Assembly (NCBI GenBank): GCA_003278465.1
Contig: QCFC01000008.1
Location: 20,878 to 84,877 of the forward strand
From: Prochlorococcus sp. AG-363-B04
Lineage (GTDB): Bacteria; Cyanobacteriota; Cyanobacteriia; PCC-6307; Cyanobiaceae
Direction: 5' to 3'
Length of the DNA: 64,000 bases
The position numbers and the translations under genes are program-made. The notes under the pieces are model-generated. The model saw only the letters and a list, made by a program, of their open reading frames with translations, was not told the DNA's origin and made no database searches. The first letter of the stretch is position 1. Every line of letters starts with the position of its first letter. Positions 35,352 to 46,458 of the stretch are shown in pieces.

Positions 35352-35957
35352 TTAGAGCAGATAGAGGATGATGAAAAGAATCACCCAAATGCCGTCAACG
35401 AAATGCCAATAGAGCTCAGTTGCCTCAAGCGGAAAGAGGTTCTGACTGGTAATTCTCCCTCCAGGAGAGCGGGCTTGCCACCAAACAATCAAGATCATAA
35501 GAGTCCCTAACGTGACATGTAGTCCATGGAAGCCAGTAAGGGCATAAAAGGTACTTGCATATAAATTGTCAGTTAGCCCAAATGGGAGAGTGAAATACTC
35601 AAACATTTGGCTAGCGAGGAATGCTAAGCCAAGGATTGCAGTTGTGATTAACCAATTTTGACAAGATTTTGATTCGTTTCGTCGAAGTGCTTGACCTGCT
35701 CTGTGGAAGGTTGCACTGCTGACCAGTAGTAAAACAGTGTTAAGAGTTGGTAGCGGTAATTCCAACTCATATAAAGCATCACTAGGCAGAGGATTTACTG
35801 CCTTAAAGGTGAGATAGGCAGCAAAGAAACCTGCAAATGTCATCCCATCAGCAACTAGAAATGCTAGAAGTCCAAACAAACGATGATCTTGATGATCTTC
35901 TGCTTCCGAGCTGATTTCCTCATCTATTTTTTTGTCATTTGGTGCAATAGTTGTCAT
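35352..35957 (-). CDS. ctaE: Cytochrome c oxidase subunit III
   Basis: This 201-residue protein has five to six membrane helices, as in the shortened bacterial/cyanobacterial subunit III of aa3-type oxidases. Conserved parts are DHRLFGLLAFLVADGMTFAGFFAAY, STFYALTGFHGLHVTLG and the end ELYWHFVDGIWVILFIILYLL. It lies downstream of ctaD with an ATGA overlap (35954-35957). Subunit III is thought to stabilise the oxidase and its proton path. Confidence 0.94.
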   Translation of the reverse strand: MTTIAPNDKKIDEEISSEAEDHQDHRLFGLLAFLVADGMTFAGFFAAYLTFKAVNPLPSDALYELELPLPTLNTVLLLVSSATFHRAGQALRRNESKSCQNWLITTAILGLAFLASQMFEYFTLPFGLTDNLYASTFYALTGFHGLHVTLGTLMILIVWWQARSPGGRITSQNLFPLEATELYWHFVDGIWVILFIILYLL

Positions 35958-37621
35958 TGATTTGGGGAGGTAGATTCATTACTCTCATTTAGATCTAGAT
36001 TTTGATTTTTTTTATTAACTCCATATGCGTATGGTTCCTTTACTAGTGGTGCTGGACCAATCCAGTTCTCGACTGGAGGCGGCGAGCTTGTTAACCATTC
36101 TGGAGTGAGTCCATTCCATGGATTATCACCAGCAATTTGCCCGTTGAATAGACTTCTTATAGCATTCCAGAGAAAAGGTAAAGTACTTACTGCCATTAAC
36201 AAAGCCCCTGCACTACTTAATTGATTGACAAAAGCAAATTGAGGATCATATTCGGCAACTCTTCTAGGCATACCGTTGAGTCCTAGCCAGTGCTGCGGAG
36301 CAAAACAAAGATTGAAGCCAATAAAAGTTAATAGGAAGTGAATTCGGCCAAGATTTTCATTCATTAGGCGCCCAGTAAATTTTGGATACCAATGATAAAT
36401 TGCAGAAAAGATAACGAAAACTGATCCCCCATAGACAATGTAATGAAAATGGGCGACTACGAAGTAGGTATCGTGAACATGGATATCAAATGGTACTTGA
36501 GCTAGTGCTACTCCAGTAATTCCACCTAAGACAAAGTTGACTATGAATCCACAAGAGAATAGGACAGCACTATTAAGAGAGATTTTTCCACCCCATAGAG
36601 TGGCCACCCAATTGAAGAATTTAATACCAGTTGGTACTGCAATGAATGAGGTGGCAATAGTGAAGAATAGACGCATCCATGGAGGTGTGCCACTGGTAAA
36701 CATGTGATGTGCCCATACGACAAGTCCTAGAACAACGATTGCCATGATGGAATAGACCATTGTTGAATATCCAAACAAAGGCTTCCGGCAGTGAATGGGC
36801 AGAATTTCGCTTACCAGACCAAAAGCAGGCAAAACCATAATGTATACAGCTGGATGCGAATAGAACCAAAACAAATGTTGGTAGACAATTACGTTTCCAC
36901 CTAGCGCTGGATTGAAGAATCCTGTGTTAGCAATAATGTCAAAACTTAAAAGGATGAGCGTTCCAGCTAGTACTGGAGTTGATAGGACGACAAGGATGCT
37001 GGTTCCAAGCATTGCCCAGCAATACATAGGCAATTGCATAAGCTTTAGCCCTGGTCGACGCAACTTAAGGATTGTCGCGATGAAATTGATCCCACCAAAT
37101 ATTGAGCTTCCCCCTAGCAGTAGCACGCTTAGTATCCAGATTATTTGGCCTGCAGCAGGCGTGGTAATACTTAGTGGTGGGTAAGCAGTCCAGCCGGATT
37201 CAGCTGCACCTGTTATGAAGTAACTACTTATAAGCATTAATCCGGCTGGGGGAATTAGCCAGAAGGCAACAGCATTTAATCTTGGGAAAGCCATATCTCT
37301 AGCGCCAACGTAGAAAGGAATTAGATAATTCCCGAAAGCCCCATTAACCACTGGCACTATCCAGAGGAAAATCATCACAGTGCCATGAAGAGTTAGGACT
37401 TGGTTATAAACCTCTCTCGGCATGAAGTCTGAGATGGGACTTGTTAGTTCTATTCTGATCGCACTAGCGAGAGCCCCTCCTATTAAGTAAAAAATAAATC
37501 CACAAATTAAATATTGAAGTCCAATTACTTTGTGATCCAAGCTAAAACTTAAATAGCGCAACCACCCTGAAGGTTGAAGTTTGTATGATTGCTTTTCTAG
37601 AGAAAGGTTTGAAAAGCTCAT
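35954..37621 (-). CDS. ctaD: Cytochrome c oxidase subunit I
   Basis: The 555-residue catalytic subunit has twelve membrane helices and the heme a, heme a3 and CuB histidines: LTLHGTVMIFLW (His of heme a), YQHLFWFYSHPAVYIMVLPAFG with the CuB His and the His-Tyr cross-link region, and WAHHMFTSG. Heme a3 and heme a ligands are in HDTYFVVAHFHYIVYGG. It is the core of the aa3-type terminal oxidase that reduces O2 to water in the thylakoid/plasma membrane. It overlaps both ctaC and ctaE by four bases. Confidence 0.97.
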   Translation of the reverse strand: MSFSNLSLEKQSYKLQPSGWLRYLSFSLDHKVIGLQYLICGFIFYLIGGALASAIRIELTSPISDFMPREVYNQVLTLHGTVMIFLWIVPVVNGAFGNYLIPFYVGARDMAFPRLNAVAFWLIPPAGLMLISSYFITGAAESGWTAYPPLSITTPAAGQIIWILSVLLLGGSSIFGGINFIATILKLRRPGLKLMQLPMYCWAMLGTSILVVLSTPVLAGTLILLSFDIIANTGFFNPALGGNVIVYQHLFWFYSHPAVYIMVLPAFGLVSEILPIHCRKPLFGYSTMVYSIMAIVVLGLVVWAHHMFTSGTPPWMRLFFTIATSFIAVPTGIKFFNWVATLWGGKISLNSAVLFSCGFIVNFVLGGITGVALAQVPFDIHVHDTYFVVAHFHYIVYGGSVFVIFSAIYHWYPKFTGRLMNENLGRIHFLLTFIGFNLCFAPQHWLGLNGMPRRVAEYDPQFAFVNQLSSAGALLMAVSTLPFLWNAIRSLFNGQIAGDNPWNGLTPEWLTSSPPPVENWIGPAPLVKEPYAYGVNKKNQNLDLNESNESTSPNQ

Positions 37622-38445
37622 GTTTTTAAAGTCTCATCTTTTGCATTTTTGTTGAACCAGGTTTGATATTCATTTGGATCTTCTACAACTACTGTTGATC
37701 TCATTCCTCCATGGTAGGGGCCGCAAAGTTCTGCGCAAATGACTGGATATCGGCCAGGTTTAGTTGGTGTGAAGTTGAGAATGGTTGGCTGTCCAGGAAT
37801 GACATCCTGTTTCAGACGAAATTCGGGTACCCAGAATGCATGAATAACATCGTTTGATTCCATTCGCATGCTTACAGGTCTACCTACAGGGACATGTAGT
37901 TCACCAGAAATAATGTCTCCTTCTGGATAATGAAATAGGAATGCAAACTGCATGGCTGTGACCTCTATAGGTAAAGAAGCTATTGAACTTTCATAGCCAG
38001 TTTTTTCTGAAGCATTTCCTATTCCACCCCAAATTTTTGATTCTGTTGTTGCCGAATTATGTGTATGCATATCTCCATGAGCTAGAGGCGTCATGCCACC
38101 CATCCGGTCATAAATGTCGTAGCTATAAATTCCTATAAATAACACAACAACTGCGGGTACCGCTGTCCAAAATATTTCAAGAGGTAGGTTGCCTTCTAGT
38201 GCAATTCCATCACTTAGTTGGCCTGGCTTTCGACGGAATCTAATAAGGCTATAGATGACAAGTCCAAGAATCCCAATGAATAAGATTGTTCCAATACTAA
38301 AAAGTACACGAAATAGCTCGTCATAAACTGGCGCATTGGCACTAGCTTCAATGGGGAGAAGATTAACGTTCTGTCCGATCCATAACCCTCCCATGATTAG
38401 GGCTATGACTAACAAAATAGTTAAAAGAGCCGACTTTATCGGCAC
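37618..38445 (-). CDS. ctaC: Cytochrome c oxidase subunit II
   Basis: The 275-residue subunit has two membrane helices at the N-terminus (about residues 7-27 and 48-70) and a cupredoxin domain. The binuclear CuA centre is complete: C237, C241, H245 and M248 in CAELCGPYHGGM, with E239 between the cysteines, and a further His upstream (VIHAFWVPEF). An insertion rich in His, Gly and Ser between the second helix and the cupredoxin core (about residues 118-150) is typical of the group. It heads ctaC-ctaD-ctaE, with ATGA overlaps, and is divergent from ctaA. Confidence 0.96.
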   Translation of the reverse strand: MPIKSALLTILLVIALIMGGLWIGQNVNLLPIEASANAPVYDELFRVLFSIGTILFIGILGLVIYSLIRFRRKPGQLSDGIALEGNLPLEIFWTAVPAVVVLFIGIYSYDIYDRMGGMTPLAHGDMHTHNSATTESKIWGGIGNASEKTGYESSIASLPIEVTAMQFAFLFHYPEGDIISGELHVPVGRPVSMRMESNDVIHAFWVPEFRLKQDVIPGQPTILNFTPTKPGRYPVICAELCGPYHGGMRSTVVVEDPNEYQTWFNKNAKDETLKT

Positions 38446-38713
38446 AGGATTGCTCCATGGATATTTATTAGGCTATGTAGAAGAAGACTTGCTTTCAATA
38501 TGCTGTGATTATTAAGCTGGTGGGAAGATTGTTCTTGAGTCAATCATTGCAAGGCATTTGGCCAGGTTAATTTTTTCTGCGTGAGAGTTCTGTCAGGGAT
38601 AGATGATTTATCTCAAGGAGATGATGTTGTACTCGTCCATACAACGTGACGCGTTTCTAATGACCGCTACCTTCTTTAGATAACACTTTTGAGTTATTGA
38701 GACTCACAACTCT
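38446..38713. promoter_or_regulatory. Divergent promoter region of ctaC and ctaA
   Basis: These 268 bases carry the promoters of ctaCDE (leftward) and ctaA-ctaB (rightward). I see no NtcA site (GTA-N8-TAC) or other familiar operator. A 20-codon frame beginning ATGATG near 38623 follows CAAGGAG at close range, but gives no recognisable peptide. Confidence 0.5.
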
Positions 38714-39640
38714 TTGACTTCCCCTCCCTTAGAACCACTTCGTTGGCGCCTGGCTCAATTGTCTGCACACATTGTTGTGGCTTTAATTGCCTTGGTTGTT
38801 ATTGGTGGTGCAACTCGAGTTATGGAAGCAGGTCTTGCTTGCCCAGACTGGCCTCTTTGTTATGGGTCTTTATTCCCTGGCAAGCAAATGAATGTTCGAG
38901 TTTTTCTTGAATGGTTTCACAGGTTGGATGCATTTTTGGTTTCCCTAGCATTGGCCATTCAATTAATTTTAGTTTTGCTTTGGAGATCTAAATTGCCTCG
39001 ATGGCTTCCTTTTGGATGTTCTTTTTTTGCATTGCTTACGGTTCTGCAGGGTGGATTGGGAGCATTGACTGTAATAGATCTCTTGCCGTCAGGAATTGTT
39101 ACTGCTCATTTGGCAATAGCGCTAACCCTTGTTGCAGGTATGAGTGGTTTAACCCAGTCTTTACTTTCTTTGGAAAGTAAATCGGCGCCAATTTGGTGGA
39201 GATTCTTGGGGGCTGGTTCTTTAATTGCGGTGTTAATTCAGTGTTTGTTTGGTGGGCGTATGGCCTCAACTTGGGCGACAAGGCAATGCTTGGATCAGCT
39301 GCGAAGTTGTGAATGGTTGGACTTGCATCGGATGACAGCTGTATTAGTCACATTTTGTGTACTGTCCTTTGTTGCTGTCTCTCTCTTCGCAGGTGGCTGG
39401 CCTCGCCGTCAATGGCCATATCTTGTGTCTTTGTTAGGCCTGGTAATTATTCAGATAATTCTTGGATTGGTTGCTTTGAATCTTGACTTGACTCAACCTG
39501 TCTTAACTGTTGCCCATCAGTTGGTAGCAGCTTTACTTATTGCATTGCTTTCAGCTCTGATTTTCCGAAGACCAGAAGCTGAGAATTTAGAAATCTCTTT
39601 AAGGGATAAATCCTCTACTTTGGAGCCTTGTCATGGTTAG
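38714..39640 (+). CDS. ctaA: Heme A synthase (COX15/CtaA family)
   Basis: The 308-residue protein has eight membrane helices and converts heme O to heme A for the neighbouring oxidase. Conserved features are [29 protein letters not shown] with its Cys pair in the loop, [20 protein letters not shown] and [10 protein letters not shown], supplying the heme-ligand histidines. Only a TTG at 38714 gives a complete N-terminus. Its end overlaps ctaB by eight bases, indicating coupling. Confidence 0.93.
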   Translation: MTSPPLEPLRWRLAQLSAHIVVALIALVVIGGATRVMEAGLACPDWPLCYGSLFPGKQMNVRVFLEWFHRLDAFLVSLALAIQLILVLLWRSKLPRWLPFGCSFFALLTVLQGGLGALTVIDLLPSGIVTAHLAIALTLVAGMSGLTQSLLSLESKSAPIWWRFLGAGSLIAVLIQCLFGGRMASTWATRQCLDQLRSCEWLDLHRMTAVLVTFCVLSFVAVSLFAGGWPRRQWPYLVSLLGLVIIQIILGLVALNLDLTQPVLTVAHQLVAALLIALLSALIFRRPEAENLEISLRDKSSTLEPCHG

Positions 39641-40634
39641 TTCAACACCTGAGATATTCAATAGCCCACTTACTAGGGAGCAAATTGTTCCTTCTCGCAA
39701 AGCACTTAAGCTTCCACCTTGGTTGGAGGTAGCAAAGCCTAGGTTGATTCCTTTGTTGCTTGCTACAACTGTTGGCGGGATGGCCCTTTCTGAAGGTTGG
39801 CCTTTAGCTTCTCCTCGATTGGTTTGTACTCTTGTTGGGGGTGCTCTTGCTTCTGCCGCAGCCGGAGTTCTTAATTGCCTTTGGGAGCAAGATCTCGATG
39901 GTCGAATGAAGCGTACAAGTGGTAGAGCTTTACCCTCTGGTCGTTTATCAGCGAATAATGCTTTTTTTGTTGCGATCTCATGCACACTTTTGGCCGGAAT
40001 ACTTTTAGTGAGTGGAGTTAATTGCCTTGCTGCAGGACTTTCTTTGTTTGGTCTTTGCAGCTATGTGCTGCTCTATACGGTTTTGTTGAAACCTCGCACT
40101 TCTCAGAATATTGTCATTGGTGGAGTGGCAGGTGCTATTCCGCCTTTGGTTGGGGCATCAGCAGCAACGGGACATATTGGGCTAGGTGGATGGTGGCTAT
40201 TTGCTCTTGTGATGGTATGGACTCCTGCTCATTTCTGGGCGTTAGCTCTTTTATTAAAGGATGACTATCAGTCGGTAGGTATTCCTATGCTTCCTGTAGT
40301 AAAAGGGCCAATTTATACTGTAAATTCTATTTCTCGCTATGGATGGGCAACAGTTGCGCTTAGTGGTTTTGGAATCCTAGCTCTTCCCGAAGGTGGTTTG
40401 TTATATGGCTTACTTCTTCTTCCTTTTAATGCCCGTTTAGTACAAATGATGAGAAGATTAAAATTAGAGCCTCAAAACCTTTCCTTTGCAAAAGGCCTCT
40501 TTCGATGGTCAATTTTTTATATGTTTGGGATTTGTCTTTTGCTAGTAATTAGTCGCATGCCTATAGCAGCTGAGTTTGACCATCAAGGTTTCCTCTTGAT
40601 TCAGCAGATGGCTATCGGATTCCAATTCAGCTAA
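39633..40634 (+). CDS. ctaB: Protoheme IX farnesyltransferase (heme O synthase)
   Basis: This 333-residue UbiA-superfamily enzyme adds a farnesyl group to heme B to make heme O, the substrate of CtaA. The Asp-rich motif is [21 protein letters not shown] (about residues 84-104), and the second motif is [15 protein letters not shown]. About nine helices are present. A hydrophilic N-terminus of about 30 residues precedes the first helix ([13 protein letters not shown]). It is next to ctaA as in other picocyanobacteria. Confidence 0.95.
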   Translation: MVSSTPEIFNSPLTREQIVPSRKALKLPPWLEVAKPRLIPLLLATTVGGMALSEGWPLASPRLVCTLVGGALASAAAGVLNCLWEQDLDGRMKRTSGRALPSGRLSANNAFFVAISCTLLAGILLVSGVNCLAAGLSLFGLCSYVLLYTVLLKPRTSQNIVIGGVAGAIPPLVGASAATGHIGLGGWWLFALVMVWTPAHFWALALLLKDDYQSVGIPMLPVVKGPIYTVNSISRYGWATVALSGFGILALPEGGLLYGLLLLPFNARLVQMMRRLKLEPQNLSFAKGLFRWSIFYMFGICLLLVISRMPIAAEFDHQGFLLIQQMAIGFQFS

Positions 40635-40719
40635 ATAAGATTAATTTAATGGTTCTTGCCTTTTGTAATAGAGCAGTTCAGGCTTCGAGTCATTTCATGA
40701 TTATCAAGGAGGGGGTTTG

Positions 40720-41733
40720 ATGCAGGCAATTCAACTTCATGAACTAAAGAAGACTTATGGAACTGTTGAGGCTTTAAAAGGCTTGACTTTAAATGTTCCA
40801 CATAGTTGCTTGTATGGTTTGCTTGGACCCAATGGTGCAGGAAAGACAACTACTCTAAGGATAATTACCACTCTTTTGGCTCCTGATTCTGGAGACGTTA
40901 AAGTTGGAGGTTTTGATGCATTAACCCAGTCACGCTCTGTTAGACGAGCCTTGGGTTATGTCGCTCAGGAAGTCGCAATAGATAAAATCCTTACAGGAAG
41001 AGAATTGTTGGAGCTTCAAGGTGATCTCTATCATCTTCGCTCTTCTGTGAGAGATGGACGCATTGAAGGCTTTATCGATCGACTCCAAATGTCTTCTTGG
41101 ATTGACCGTCGTTCAGGCACATATTCTGGTGGCATGAGAAGACGACTGGATTTAGCGGCAGGATTACTTCATATGCCAAAAATACTTGTATTAGATGAAC
41201 CTACAGTTGGATTAGATATAGAGAGTCGATCAGTTATTTGGGAACTTCTTAGGGAATTAAAGTCTCAAGGAACAACCGTTCTCCTTAGTAGTCATTATCT
41301 AGAAGAGGTTGAAGCATTGGCTGATCGAATGGCAATTATTGATAATGGACAGGTGATAGCTGAAGGATCACCTCAGGAACTGAAGCATGATCTTGGTGGA
41401 GATCGTGTGATCCTTAGAGTTAGGGAATTTAGTAATCAAGTTGAAGCTGAAAAAGTTCGCAAATTATTGACTGGTTTAGATGGTATTCACAATGTTATTG
41501 TTAATAGAGCACAAGGATTTTCCTTGAACTTAATAGTAGATAGTGATAATAGACTATCTGATTTGAGAAGAGAATTAGAGAAGGCCAATTTTAATATTTT
41601 TTCGATAGCTCAAAGTCGCCCAAGCCTAGATGATGTTTATCTCCAGGCAACTGGGCGTACACTTATGGATGCTGAATTAGAGGTTTCGAGCAAAAGAGAT
41701 AAAAAACTTGAAATGAAGAAATCCATGAGATAA
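40720..41733 (+). CDS. ABC exporter ATPase, DrrA-like
   Basis: The 337-residue ATPase has Walker A GPNGAGKTTTLR, signature YSGGMRRRLDLA and Walker B ILVLDEPTVGLD, with a C-terminal extension of about 100 residues as in DrrA/NodI/YadG-type exporters. CAAGGAGGGGG just upstream is a strong ribosome-binding site for the ATG at 40720; a TTG at 40717 is one codon earlier. The next gene is the matching ABC-2 permease, which is frameshifted. The pair follows ctaB directly; homologues in this position may serve membrane or heme-related export, which is not shown. Confidence 0.9.
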   Translation: MQAIQLHELKKTYGTVEALKGLTLNVPHSCLYGLLGPNGAGKTTTLRIITTLLAPDSGDVKVGGFDALTQSRSVRRALGYVAQEVAIDKILTGRELLELQGDLYHLRSSVRDGRIEGFIDRLQMSSWIDRRSGTYSGGMRRRLDLAAGLLHMPKILVLDEPTVGLDIESRSVIWELLRELKSQGTTVLLSSHYLEEVEALADRMAIIDNGQVIAEGSPQELKHDLGGDRVILRVREFSNQVEAEKVRKLLTGLDGIHNVIVNRAQGFSLNLIVDSDNRLSDLRRELEKANFNIFSIAQSRPSLDDVYLQATGRTLMDAELEVSSKRDKKLEMKKSMR

Positions 41734-41801
41734 GAATATTGTCTATTTGATTTTTCTTCTCATTATTCCAAGATGACTTCTTTTCTTTCCTCATTCTCTT
41801 T

Positions 41802-42657
41802 ATGAATACTTCATTTGTAACTGATTCTAATGATGTTTCTGGTCAAGGTAAATTGGCTGATTTCTTTCAGGAGACTTTTGCTCTTACACGAAGATTATTT
41901 ATTCAGCTTGTAAGGAGGCCGTCAACTCTTGTCGCAGGAATACTACAACCATTGATTTGGTTGATTTTGTTTGGAGCTTTGTTCTCTAAGGCCCCAGAAG
42001 GACTTTTACCAGGGGGGGGGGAGCTATGGGAGGTTCCTTGGGGCCGGAGTGATTGTTTTTACTGCGTTTAGTGGTGCTCTTAATGCAGGTTTACCAGTCA
42101 TGTTTGACCGTGAATTTGGTTTCCTTAACCGTCTTCTTGTAGCCCCTCTTTGCAGTCGCAATTCGATAGTTTTTGCCTCTGTGATTTATATCACTGCTTT
42201 GAGCTTTTTGCAGAGTCTTGCAATTATGGGGACTGCATCATTCCTTGGTTATGGATGGCCAGGTGGCGGAGGTCTTTTACTTGTACTAATAACATTGATC
42301 TTATTAGTATTTTCAGTCACTGCATTGAGCTTGGCTTTGGCTTTTGCCTTGCCAGGCCATATTGAATTGATCGCAGTAATTTTTGTAATTAACTTACCTC
42401 TACTCTTTGCAAGCACCGCATTAGCACCAATGTCTTTTATGCCACCTTGGCTGGGTTGGCTAGCGGCGCTTAATCCTCTTACTTTTGCAATAGAGCCCAT
42501 TCGAGCTGCTTATTGTGGCCCTGTTGCCCTTGACATGCCTTTGTTTCATGCACCATATGGGGATGTAAGTGGATTTGGTTGTTTAAGTGTTTTGGTAGTT
42601 CTCACGATTGGATTATCTCTTTTGATTCGTCCACTCCTAAACCGCAAACTTTCCTAA
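41802..42657 (+). pseudogene. ABC-2 type permease, frameshifted at a G10 run
   Basis: Two overlapping frames (41802-42071 and 41971-42657) together encode one ABC-2 permease. The first gives the start (RLFIQLVRRPSTLVAGILQPLIWLILFGALFSK), the second continues with YGRFLGAGVIVFTAFSGALNAGLPVMFDREFGFLNRLLVAPL and four more helices. The break is at the ten-G run 42012-42021: removing one G restores a 284-residue protein with GLLPGGGSYGRF across the join. The first frame otherwise ends with an unrelated tail. So this is either a real +1 insertion, a slippage-prone site that varies or is corrected at transcription or translation, or a sequencing error. The ATPase partner lies upstream. Confidence 0.85.
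42012..42021 (+). repeat. Ten-G homopolymer run
   Basis: An uninterrupted run of ten G lies inside the ABC-2 permease frame. Nine G would keep the frame open. Runs this long are very rare in such an A+T-rich sequence and are prone to length change in replication. Confidence 0.95.
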
Positions 42658-42661
42658 TACC

Positions 42662-43162
42662 GTGATTGAAATTTCTATTCCCGATTGCTGTTCATCTTTC
42701 CGTAAGGTTGAACTTCAGAAACACATGTTGAAGGCATTAAATCAAGGTGAGGGGAAATTGTTAGACGTTCTACGTACACAATGGGTTCATAGATATGGGC
42801 TCAATACACTTCCTAATTTGGAAGTTCTGAGTTTAGAAAAATCAAGAGATTCCTCTTCGGAGGATTTTCACAGTTTAACTCAAGTAGTAAGTCCAGATAT
42901 GGAGAAACATATAGAAGAATCAAAAATTTCTCTAGACAGTGAATTAGTTGTTTTAGGTGATCCTTCTGGAAGTCTTGATCCTGGTAAAAAGCAGTTTCTG
43001 AATGATAAAAATACTATATATCAGGGAAATATTGATCTTTCTGATGACCAAAAAATTCAAAACCCTTTAGAAGAATCTTCTGTTCCACCACCACCAAGAA
43101 CTTTTCATCGATTACGTAGATGGCTTGCCGTGCCAGAGGATGAAATCCCTAAGGCCTCTTAA
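42662..43162 (+). CDS. Hypothetical protein, picocyanobacterial type
   Basis: This 166-residue soluble protein starts with a GTG (MIEISIPDCCSS). The N-terminal 60 residues (LQKHMLKALNQGEGKLLDVLRTQWVHRYGLNTLP) look helical. A long Ser/Asp-rich region with low complexity follows, and the last 25 residues are ordered and basic: PPPPRTFHRLRRWLAVPEDEIP. No membrane segment, known domain or metal site is evident. It is four bases downstream of the permease gene, so it may belong to the same transcript. Function unknown. Confidence 0.6.
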   Translation: MIEISIPDCCSSFRKVELQKHMLKALNQGEGKLLDVLRTQWVHRYGLNTLPNLEVLSLEKSRDSSSEDFHSLTQVVSPDMEKHIEESKISLDSELVVLGDPSGSLDPGKKQFLNDKNTIYQGNIDLSDDQKIQNPLEESSVPPPPRTFHRLRRWLAVPEDEIPKAS

Positions 43163-43191
43163 GGTTTATCTTTTGAGAATAGATAAACCTT
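43161..43191. terminator. Hairpin after the hypothetical gene
   Basis: AAGGTTTATCT at 43161-43171 and AGATAAACCTT at 43181-43191 form an 11-bp stem with a nine-base loop, starting inside the stop codon at 43162. There is no T run on the plus strand, so it may act as an RNA 3' stabiliser or a weak terminator. Confidence 0.45.
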
Positions 43192-43411
43192 AATCATACC
43201 AATAATCATTGTATCTTTAATGGATTTGCTAAGTCTTAATAGGCGATTTACGTAATCATTAATATGGTTTCATTTCTTTAGTTGCGTTGATATTTATAGA
43301 TTCATTTTAGGATTTTCATCCCCATTCTCTATTTTGTAGATGAATATTATCTACTTTGCTTCTATGCGATTTGTCTTGATGTTTTAAGGGATAAGAGATC
43401 TGAAAAACAAA
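43163..43411. other. Intergenic region, no gene recognised
   Basis: After the hairpin, about 220 A+T-rich bases separate the hypothetical protein from the 3' end of groEL. Six-frame reading shows only short frames and no known RNA motif. Confidence 0.5.
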
Positions 43412-45076
<1,665 letters not shown>

Positions 45077-45187
45077 CTATTACCCTTCGTAAATGTCTCA
45101 CAGCAGGGTAAATAATTCAGTGGGGAAAGCCGAATTCTTTGTTGTTTCTGACTCCATGCTTGATGTTTTGCTAGGTAACGTCAGGAT

Positions 45188-45364
45188 ATGAACGATTCCG
45201 GGACACTTTTTTTTGTCCTCATGGCTGGTCTCGCTGCCACCATGACCTTGGTGTATTTCCCTTTGAGGTTTTTCTTGACAGCCACAGCAAGAAGTAGGCG
45301 TCTAAGGTTACTTCAACGTATTAGACGTTTGCGTGACGAGTTAGGGCAGCCAATAGACACTTGA
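45188..45364 (+). CDS. Small membrane protein (58 aa), function unknown
   Basis: A complete frame from ATG 45188 to TGA 45362-45364 encodes a 58-residue protein: a hydrophobic N-terminal half (about residues 5-30, LFFVLMAGLAATMTLVYFPL) and a strongly basic C-terminal half with six arginines (RSRRLRLLQRIRRLRDELG). A GTCAGG lies just upstream. A single helix plus a positive amphipathic tail fits a membrane-anchored nucleic acid- or membrane-binding small protein, but this is inference. It is divergent from groEL and too short for usual length cut-offs. Confidence 0.6.
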   Translation: MNDSGTLFFVLMAGLAATMTLVYFPLRFFLTATARSRRLRLLQRIRRLRDELGQPIDT

Positions 45365-45482
45365 CTTTTTATTAGGAGTGAAAAAGCCTGAGGAAAGTCT
45401 TATTTTGAAAATATTTTATATCTGAACTTGAAATCTTTATAGTGAACTATGGTTAATATGTTTATAGAAAACTTTTAAAGAT

Positions 45483-45653
45483 ATGGCAAAGAAAAAAAAA
45501 GCTTACACGAAATCAAATTCTAATGATGTAAAAATGAAAGAAAGGACTGATAGTCCTTTTGGCCAGAAATTTGCATTACTCTTTTTTGGTATTGGTCCAA
45601 TTTTGTTGGTGATTTGGTTCCTTTCTTCTAGAGGTTTTTTTGAACCATTATAG
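45483..45653 (+). CDS. Small single-helix membrane protein (56 aa)
   Basis: From ATG 45483 to TAG 45651-45653 the 56-residue protein starts MAKKKKAYTKSNSND with a lysine-rich head, then has SPFGQKFALLFFGIGPILLVIWFLS as one membrane helix (about residues 28-48) and a short tail ending FFEPL. The positive-inside pattern and clean coding frame support a real gene. No known family is recognised. It lies between the 58-residue gene and fabG (convergent). Confidence 0.6.
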   Translation: MAKKKKAYTKSNSNDVKMKERTDSPFGQKFALLFFGIGPILLVIWFLSSRGFFEPL

Positions 45654-45705
45654 ATTCTAATTTGTAAATATTTATTTGGGATTTAGTTTTACTTTTCCTG
45701 GTTAA

Positions 45706-46458
45706 TTAGTTCATCACCATTCCTCCATCTACTTGTAATACTTGTCCCGTAATGTATGCGGCAGCAGGGTCCGTAGCTAGGAATCTCACTGCTCCAGCGA
45801 CCTGTTCTGGAGTACCAAAAGAGCCTAATGGAATTAAGGAAAGAATTGACTCTGCATTTAAGTCTTTGGTCATATCAGTAGTAATAAAACCAGGAGCTAC
45901 AGCATTTACTGTTATTCCTCTGCTTGCAAATTCCTTTGCAGTACTTTTAGTTATTCCTAATACACCTGCTTTTGCTGCTGCGTAATTTGCTTGGCCTGCA
46001 TTACCCATTATCCCTACTACAGAGGTGACATTGATAATTCTTCCGCTTTTTTGTTTCAGCATTGTCCTAGAGACTGCACGTGTACAAAGAAAAACTCCAG
46101 TTAGATTGAGATTGATTACGGCTTGCCAATCTTCTGTTTTCATTCTCATCAACAAGCCATCCCGGGTTATTCCAGCGTTATTTACAAGGATGTCGATTCG
46201 GTTGCTTTTGGAAAGAATTGTTTTGACTAGTTCTTCAACTTCTGCTTCGTTGGAAACATCGGCTTTGAGACTATAGGAAGTCCCGCCATTTGAGGCTATT
46301 TCTGCTACGACTTGCTCTGCTTTTTCTTTAGAGGTTGAATAGTTGACTATTACTTCAGCACCTTGTTTGGCTAGACATAGGGCAATGCATCTTCCAATAC
46401 CGCGGCTTGCCCCAGTTACAAGAGCTGTTTTGCCAGTTAAAAGAGTAGAAGTGGTCAT
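45706..46458 (-). CDS. fabG: 3-oxoacyl-[acyl-carrier-protein] reductase
   Basis: The 250-residue short-chain dehydrogenase reduces 3-oxoacyl-ACP with NADPH in fatty acid synthesis. It has the cofactor motif TGASRGIGR (residues 15-23), the NNAG at 93-96, the catalytic triad S146, Y159 and K163 (YAAAKAG) and the C-terminal LQVDGGMVMN typical of FabG. Length is normal. It is divergent from ispD across about 180 bp. Confidence 0.93.
   Translation of the reverse strand: MTTSTLLTGKTALVTGASRGIGRCIALCLAKQGAEVIVNYSTSKEKAEQVVAEIASNGGTSYSLKADVSNEAEVEELVKTILSKSNRIDILVNNAGITRDGLLMRMKTEDWQAVINLNLTGVFLCTRAVSRTMLKQKSGRIINVTSVVGIMGNAGQANYAAAKAGVLGITKSTAKEFASRGITVNAVAPGFITTDMTKDLNAESILSLIPLGSFGTPEQVAGAVRFLATDPAAAYITGQVLQVDGGMVMN

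Noticed and set aside
38623..38685. Possible leader peptide (20 codons, ATGATG after AAGGAG) before ctaA
   Set aside because: The spacing of the binding site is too short, the peptide is not recognisable, and nothing after it resembles an attenuator.
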